Origin: Pochonia chlamydosporia 170
Lineage: Eukaryota; Ascomycota; Sordariomycetes; Hypocreales; Clavicipitaceae
DNA length: 64,000 bases
Direction of reading: 5' to 3'
Assembly: GCF_001653235.2 (NCBI RefSeq)
Contig: NC_035791.1
Coordinates: 1,054,001 to 1,118,000 of the forward strand
Shown here: piece by piece, positions 59,372-64,000 of the stretch
Position numbering within the stretch: the stretch's first letter is position 1
Layout: every line of letters begins with the position of its first letter
The notes under the pieces: generated by a model
Seen by the model: the letters and a program-made list of their open reading frames with translations, nothing else
Told to the model about the DNA's origin: nothing
Databases searched by the model: none
Translations under genes and position numbers: made by a program

Positions 59372-61324
59372 ATGGCGGCCGGCGATGAACCTTCTGCTGA
59401 GACCAGCACCCCTGTCGCAGAGCTCAATGCCTCTACCAATGAGAACACGCCTGCCACCACGTCTGGCGATGCCACGCCAGACCAGAAATCTGACAACAAC
59501 CGTGACGGAAAGAAGCGAGGAGAAAAAGGACGAGCAGAATGGAGGTGAGATACCAAAAGCTTCGCCTTGGCCACCCAATCATGAAAATTTTTCGCAAAGC
59601 ATGGCCTGACGCTGACCAGCCTGTAGTCGCCAGCAAAAGCATGACAAGAAGCGCAAGAAGCAAGATGACTGGCGAGAATTCAAGCGCCGCAAGATGAGCG
59701 ACAAGGCCGGCGGGTCGACCGAGTCCGATAAAAAGAACCCCTTCACCAAGGAGGAAATTGCGTCTGAAGAGCGCCGACCGAAGCGCAAGGTCGCTGTCAT
59801 GATTGGATACTCGGGCACAGGCTACAAGGGCATGCAAGTGAATGGAGATGAACCCACGATCGAGAGAGATCTCTTCCAAGCGTTTATTGAAGCCAAGGCC
59901 ATTTCAAAGGCTAATGCGGATGACCCCCGCAAGTCGAGTCTTGCACGGTGCGCCCGAACGGATAAGGGCGTGCACGCGGCGGGCAACGTGATATCCTTGA
60001 AGCTGATTATCGAGGACGAGGATATCGTGGACAAGATTAATTCGTTTCTGCCGGAGCAGATTCGGATATGGGGCATCCAGCGGACCAACAACAGCTTCAA
60101 TTGCTACCAGTATTGCGATTCGCGGTTCTACGAGTATTTGCTGCCGAGTTATTGCTTGCTTCCGCCGCACCCGCAGACGTATCTGGCCAAGAAGTGCGAG
60201 GAGCTGAACAAGGAGTATGGCGCGGAGGAAGAAGTTGCTGCTTTGATGGCAGACGTCAAGGACTTCTGGGCAGATGTCGAGGAGAAGGAGATTAAGCCTA
60301 TTCTCGCGAGGCTTGATCCCGAGCTGAGGGCCGTGGTTATGGAGAGGGTGCACGCCCAGGAGGCAGAAGAGTATGAAAACAACAAGAAGGCCGAGGCAGA
60401 GCAGAAGGATGCCCCAACCGCTGAAGCCCCAGCTGATGCTGCAGTTGAAAAGTCAAACGAAGCCGATGCTTCTACTGGACAGGCAGAGGCAGCTAACGCG
60501 GCACCCAAAAAGGCCACGCTCGAGTCTCACAAACCCAAGAACCGCGAACTCAGCCGCACCGACTACGCCCTCCGCGACATCAAGGCGACCTACATCGCCG
60601 CCAAGCGCAGGTACAGAGTATCCCCAGAGCGCCTGCAGCGCCTGCAATCCGTTCTGGACAAGTACACCGGCACCAACAACTTCCACAACTACACGGTGCA
60701 AAAGACGGCGTCTGACCCCTCCGCCCGGCGGCACATCAAGTCCTTCGTCGTGAACCCCAAGCCCATCCTCATAGGCGACACGGAGTGGCTGTCGCTCAAA
60801 GTCCACGGGCAGAGCTTCATGATGCACCAGATCCGCAAGATGGTCGGGCTGGCGTCCCTGATGGTGCGCTGCGGCACCACGTTAGACAGGGTGGGCGACT
60901 CGTACCGCGCGCAAAAGATGGCGATTCCAAAGGCCCCCGGGTTGGGGTTGTTGTTGGAGAGGCCGGTCTTTGAGAATTACAACCGCAGGGCGAAGGAGAA
61001 TCTGGGCAAGGAGACGATTGACTTTAGTAGGTATGATGAGCGGCTGGAGGCGTTTAAGGAGAAGCATATCTATAGTCGGATCTTTGAGGTGGAAGAGAAG
61101 GAGAATACGTATGTTGACCCGTTTTTATTGGCTGAGATTGTGTGCTAATGAGGTGTAGGTTCCATGGATTTTATAACCAGATTGACCAGTTTAAGGCGAA
61201 TCACTTTTTGTGGCTGACCGCCGGAGGAACAAAGGTGTCTGAGTTGAATAAGGAGGGTGAGAAGGCGGAAGTTGATAAGGCGCTGGGCGATGAGGATGAG
61301 GATCCGGAGGGTGGTGAGGGTTAA
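59372..61324 (+). CDS. tRNA pseudouridine synthase, PUS1/PUS2 type (TruA family)
   Basis: Three exons, 59372..59544, 59627..61108 and 61159..61324, 606 residues. The last exon must be spliced in at ENT|FHGFYNQIDQFKANHF (donor GTATGT, acceptor GTGTAG); a naive ORF runs past the donor and stops at 61148. The catalytic Asp is Asp170 in RCARTDKGVHAAGNVISLK. Further family blocks are KVAVMIGYSGTGYKGMQ, SFNCYQYCDSRFYEYLLP, KYTGTNNFHNYTV and GQSFMMHQIRKMVGLASLMVR. A charged, Ala/Glu-rich insert (~residues 260-370) interrupts the core. Both ends are basic or acidic low complexity. It modifies several tRNA uridines (and some mRNA and snRNA) in the nucleus. Its 3' end faces MED22 137 bp away. Confidence 0.94.
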
Positions 61325-61461
61325 ACAGCATTTCATAGACGTAGAAACAGGATGAGGAAGCGTAAACAGTAAAATGAAATTTGTACAGCATGATGAAACC
61401 GTCTGTTCAAAGGGTATATCCATATCCAACCACAACGCCAATCCATAACATGTACGTAGTA

Positions 61462-62006
61462 TCATTTCGCCGCATCATCTTTCCCCAACACGTCCCACGA
61501 ACCTCCACACCTCTCCGCCAATTCCTTCATTCTCCCGCCCTCAAGACCGTTCAGCAGGGCCGAAACCTGCGACACATCCTCCTCAATCTGCGCCTCCTTT
61601 GCCTTTCTATCAGGATCACCTTGACCTAAAGGTCCAAATACCCATAGTTCTTTAATTTTGCGCGACAGCGACAAGAGGTCCTTGATGGAGGAGTTCTATA
61701 CCGGTCAGTGGATGTAGATACATGGTGGTGGGGGACTTACCAGGCCATCAAACTCCATCTTCATGGAGATGCCGCTCACGGCCATAGTCTCAGGCGTAGC
61801 GTTGTTACGCTCCCCTTCTGCTTGGACGGTCGCGAGCATCATGAGCGTGCGGTAGCGTGTTAGTATGTCTGCTACGAGGCGGTTGTGGTTGTCTGGATGG
61901 TTAGCGGTGCGTTTTGGTGGATGGTGTGACTGGCGGTTCGGTTGTGGGTGGATGAGGTGGCCTACGTACCCATTAGATTGGACGATGAGGGTTGAGATCG
62001 ATCCAT
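61462..62006 (-). CDS. MED22: Mediator complex subunit 22
   Basis: Three exons, 61970..62006, 61741..61892 and 61462..61695, 140 residues. The spliced protein reads MDRSQPSSSNLMDNHNRLVA, then ILTRYRTLMMLATVQ, a hydrophobic-acidic middle and SSIKDLLSLSRKIKELWVFG, the C-terminal Med22 (Srb6) signature. It is a head-module subunit of Mediator, partner of Med11, linking regulators to RNA polymerase II. Short introns, each with a canonical GTACGT or GTAAGT donor. Fungal Med22 proteins are close to this length. The small first exon and short size make it easy to miss. Confidence 0.85.
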
Positions 62007-63373
62007 GGCGGTTTACTGTGTGATGCGTTCTGTGATGATACTTGCGGCTGGATTTGGAGGTTTGAGATTCAGATGCGAGACTGTGAGTGAAAAGTGGCGC
62101 AGGAGACAATGTCTGCTGTGGTCTGGTGGGGACAGCATCCTGGTGTGGCTTCTGCTCTTTCGGACAGGATTCAACGTGGCTGGGCTTTCCAGGTATGGTG
62201 CATGTTTGTGAAAGATCAAGTATTACAGCTTGACTTTTGACCATTGTGAATGTACGGAGTACAGTTCTATAGCTGAGAGTTTCACGATCAAAATGTACGC
62301 TTGGGCTGAGGTTGACCAACATATGCATGCTCCTTCGTGTTTCAGCCCCTGCCATTCTTGCTTCAACTCCAACATCGCCTCTCTCACATCATAAGCCTAG
62401 GGCTGAGACAGATGAAGTACATGTTCATTCTGATACACCATGTGCTGTTGTCGCTGTGAATTATTGAAATCGGCAGGCTGCATGTCCTGTGTCAAGACCT
62501 CATCTTCCAATTGGATTAGCAGTGCGCCTCTCCCTTTTTGCCGCTTAGCCATGGGCGCCGTTAAATCGGCAAGCGGCATCGTTTGAGAAAGGTGGATGGC
62601 AGATTAGTCCATCTTAGCGCTTATTCCCTGTTGCACGTCTCGTCGCATCCCATGTTTGGGCAACGACGCAAGCTGCAAGTCGAATGGTACGATGTGTATG
62701 AGTTAGCAAACATACAGGCCCCCTCGATGCGCCTCTATGAGCTCTAGCTGTGTTGATGACGAGACAGGCGAGGCAGGTCGCGAATCCCATGAATCCATTC
62801 TGTTGAACCTGGCCGCGGCCACGACAACCACCCAGCCGAGACGGTTGACGCCCATCGCGCCGCGGCTATCCTTACAATTTTATCAAATAAATGCAGTAGT
62901 TTGCACTTAGTGGCAGGAGAGCATGGATTAGCCGCTCCACCATCACCGTCCACAATTGGTTCGATCGTCACGTAAACCACCAGCAATGCTGCAGTGAGCA
63001 GCCATGTTGAACAGGGTTGAAGATGGGCCCATCCAGCAACAGACAAGTCAGACTGGAAGCTCTCCTCGCCCTGCTGCATTGGCCGAAAACCCCGACCTGG
63101 TCGTTGGTCTTGATGACTGCCGCTTCCAGCATTTGATCCGCAAACTCGTTTCTCAAACTCTCTCTTCTCTGTTCCCCTTGTTTTGGTCGATTCGTCAGCG
63201 ACAGCCGTCTCCCAGCACTACCGATTTGCGATCGATTTGGAGATACCTACCCGTACGGAAGAACGGTCGCAGAGGGGTCAAACATCCTGCGTGGACTTGG
63301 GTGGTCATCATATCTGGAACCATCCGGTCAAGCTGACGGGAACCATCGCAAATTGCTGCGAAATCGCATCGCC
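62007..63373. other. Intergenic, right arm
   Basis: Promoter side of MED22 (minus) and of the terminal partial gene (plus). Contains one TACGGAGTA motif at 62253-62261. The 60-codon frame at 62397-62579 has no recognisable motif. No other gene. Confidence 0.45.
62253..62261. promoter_or_regulatory. TACGGAGTA motif
   Basis: One of six exact copies (either strand) in the window; here ~250 bp upstream of the MED22 ATG. Confidence 0.4.
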
Positions 63374-64000
63374 ATGTCTTCCACAGATTCGCAGCGAGCG
63401 TCGATCACGAAAAACACGCCATCCGTCGTAACGTCCTTTGCCAAGAACCCCCTGACGACGACATTTACTCGACCCAAATCTTGCGATGGCATCTATCTCT
63501 CCGGCTTTCTGGCCATGGTAGACGTGAGCTCCTCATGTCTGCCGGATGGTTTCAAAACGGATGCCTATTTCTCACCCGGTCTCATCTGTCCGTCGGGATA
63601 TATCTCTGCCTGTCATGATACAACCGGCGTGAAGTCCATAACGACAGTGACTTGCTGTCCAACACTCAAAGACCCAAATGTTTCACTTGGCTGTGTTACC
63701 ACGAGTACCTTAACAGACAGTTGGTCAACTTTGTTCTGCACTTGGATCGGACCTGAAAGCTCAGACTCAACACTGCCTGTTACAACCAGCGACAGGGGTG
63801 TAACGTCCGTTAAAAATCTTGGTTTTCATAGCCCTGGAGGTTTGAACGCATTTGGCATTCGAATGGTCTACGAAGCCTCTGACCTTTCAACCGAGACGAA
63901 GACGACAGCAACACCCACCGGTTCTGCCTCGCAATCATCAGGCGGCGCCGCAACTTCGAATCCTCCCTCAGACACGTCGAACTCAGGTGGACTATCGACA
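63374..64000 (+). CDS. Partial Cys-rich, Ser/Thr-rich surface protein (runs off window)
   Basis: An uninterrupted frame of 209 codons from ATG 63374 to the window edge with no stop. After ~30 residues the pattern NPLTTTFTRPKSCDGIYL, SSCLPDGFKTDAYFSPGLICPSG, YISACHDTT and VTCCPTLKDPNV appears, followed by LGCVTT and FCTWIGPES. This resembles the extracellular module of fungal proteins that continue into a Ser/Thr stalk and one TM helix; the stalk begins near residue 180 (STETKTTATPTGSAS). No classical signal peptide is seen at the N-terminus, so the true start may lie in an upstream exon. Function unknown. Confidence 0.68.
   Translation, partial: MSSTDSQRASITKNTPSVVTSFAKNPLTTTFTRPKSCDGIYLSGFLAMVDVSSSCLPDGFKTDAYFSPGLICPSGYISACHDTTGVKSITTVTCCPTLKDPNVSLGCVTTSTLTDSWSTLFCTWIGPESSDSTLPVTTSDRGVTSVKNLGFHSPGGLNAFGIRMVYEASDLSTETKTTATPTGSASQSSGGAATSNPPSDTSNSGGLST

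Noticed and set aside
60149..60827. Antisense frames inside the pseudouridine synthase gene
   Set aside because: Shadows of a strongly coding, low-complexity insert on the plus strand.
62397..62579. 60-codon minus-strand frame
   Set aside because: No recognisable motif and too short to support as a gene without transcripts.
1..64000. Intact transposon, retroelement or viral gene
   Set aside because: No reverse transcriptase, integrase, transposase or terminal-repeat pair was recognised on either strand.

Overview
The window is nuclear DNA of a filamentous ascomycete, most likely a sordariomycete and probably Hypocreales. Genes are intron-rich, with 48-82 bp introns (GTRNGT donors, CTRAY-like branch sites, YAG acceptors). 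Gene families include SCON2/MET30-type F-box-WD40, Pth11-like 7TM, WSC-domain and GPI-anchored surface proteins, and a succinate-fumarate carrier close to fungal Sfc1/Acr1. The order assignment is inference; no rRNA or species marker is present. I found no tRNA, 5S rRNA, CRISPR array, intact transposon or viral gene.

Layout. 0.6-7.0 kb: a CaaX-tailed AIG1-type GTPase, a membrane-anchored IDO/PrnB-like heme enzyme, and a decayed cytochrome P450. 9.7-13.6 kb: a small secreted Cys-rich protein, a GPI-anchored Cys-rich protein and an MDR oxidoreductase. 14.7-16.7 kb: a CofD/YvcK-like protein convergent with an 88-residue membrane protein. 16.7-20.8 kb: a gene desert. 20.8-25.9 kb: a sugar-porter MFS, a DUF924 protein and a multi-pass membrane protein. 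26.5-29.3 kb: a large low-complexity protein. 31.8-44.4 kb: a housekeeping block with dynactin p62, ribosomal protein eS7, a WSC-domain surface protein, twinfilin, the succinate-fumarate carrier and a SCON2-like F-box protein. 46.7-49.1 kb: an SF1 helicase ORF broken by one TAG. 50.2-57.5 kb: a PPxY-bearing membrane protein, a Pth11-like 7TM protein and a secreted BBE-type flavoenzyme. 59.4-62.0 kb: PUS1-type pseudouridine synthase convergent with Mediator subunit 22. 63.4 kb to the end: the start of another Cys-rich surface protein.

Conserved housekeeping genes alternate with accessory islands rich in secreted, surface and redox proteins. The most interesting places are: the IDO-like enzyme, whose heme-ligand His is only seen when a fourth exon is spliced in, beside a dead P450 and two perfect palindromes; the amber-interrupted helicase; the CaaX-tailed GTPase; and a 9-mer, TACTCCGTA, present six times where about 0.5 is expected. 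Exon boundaries were worked out by hand from splice signals and reading-frame phase, so single junctions may be off by a few bases.
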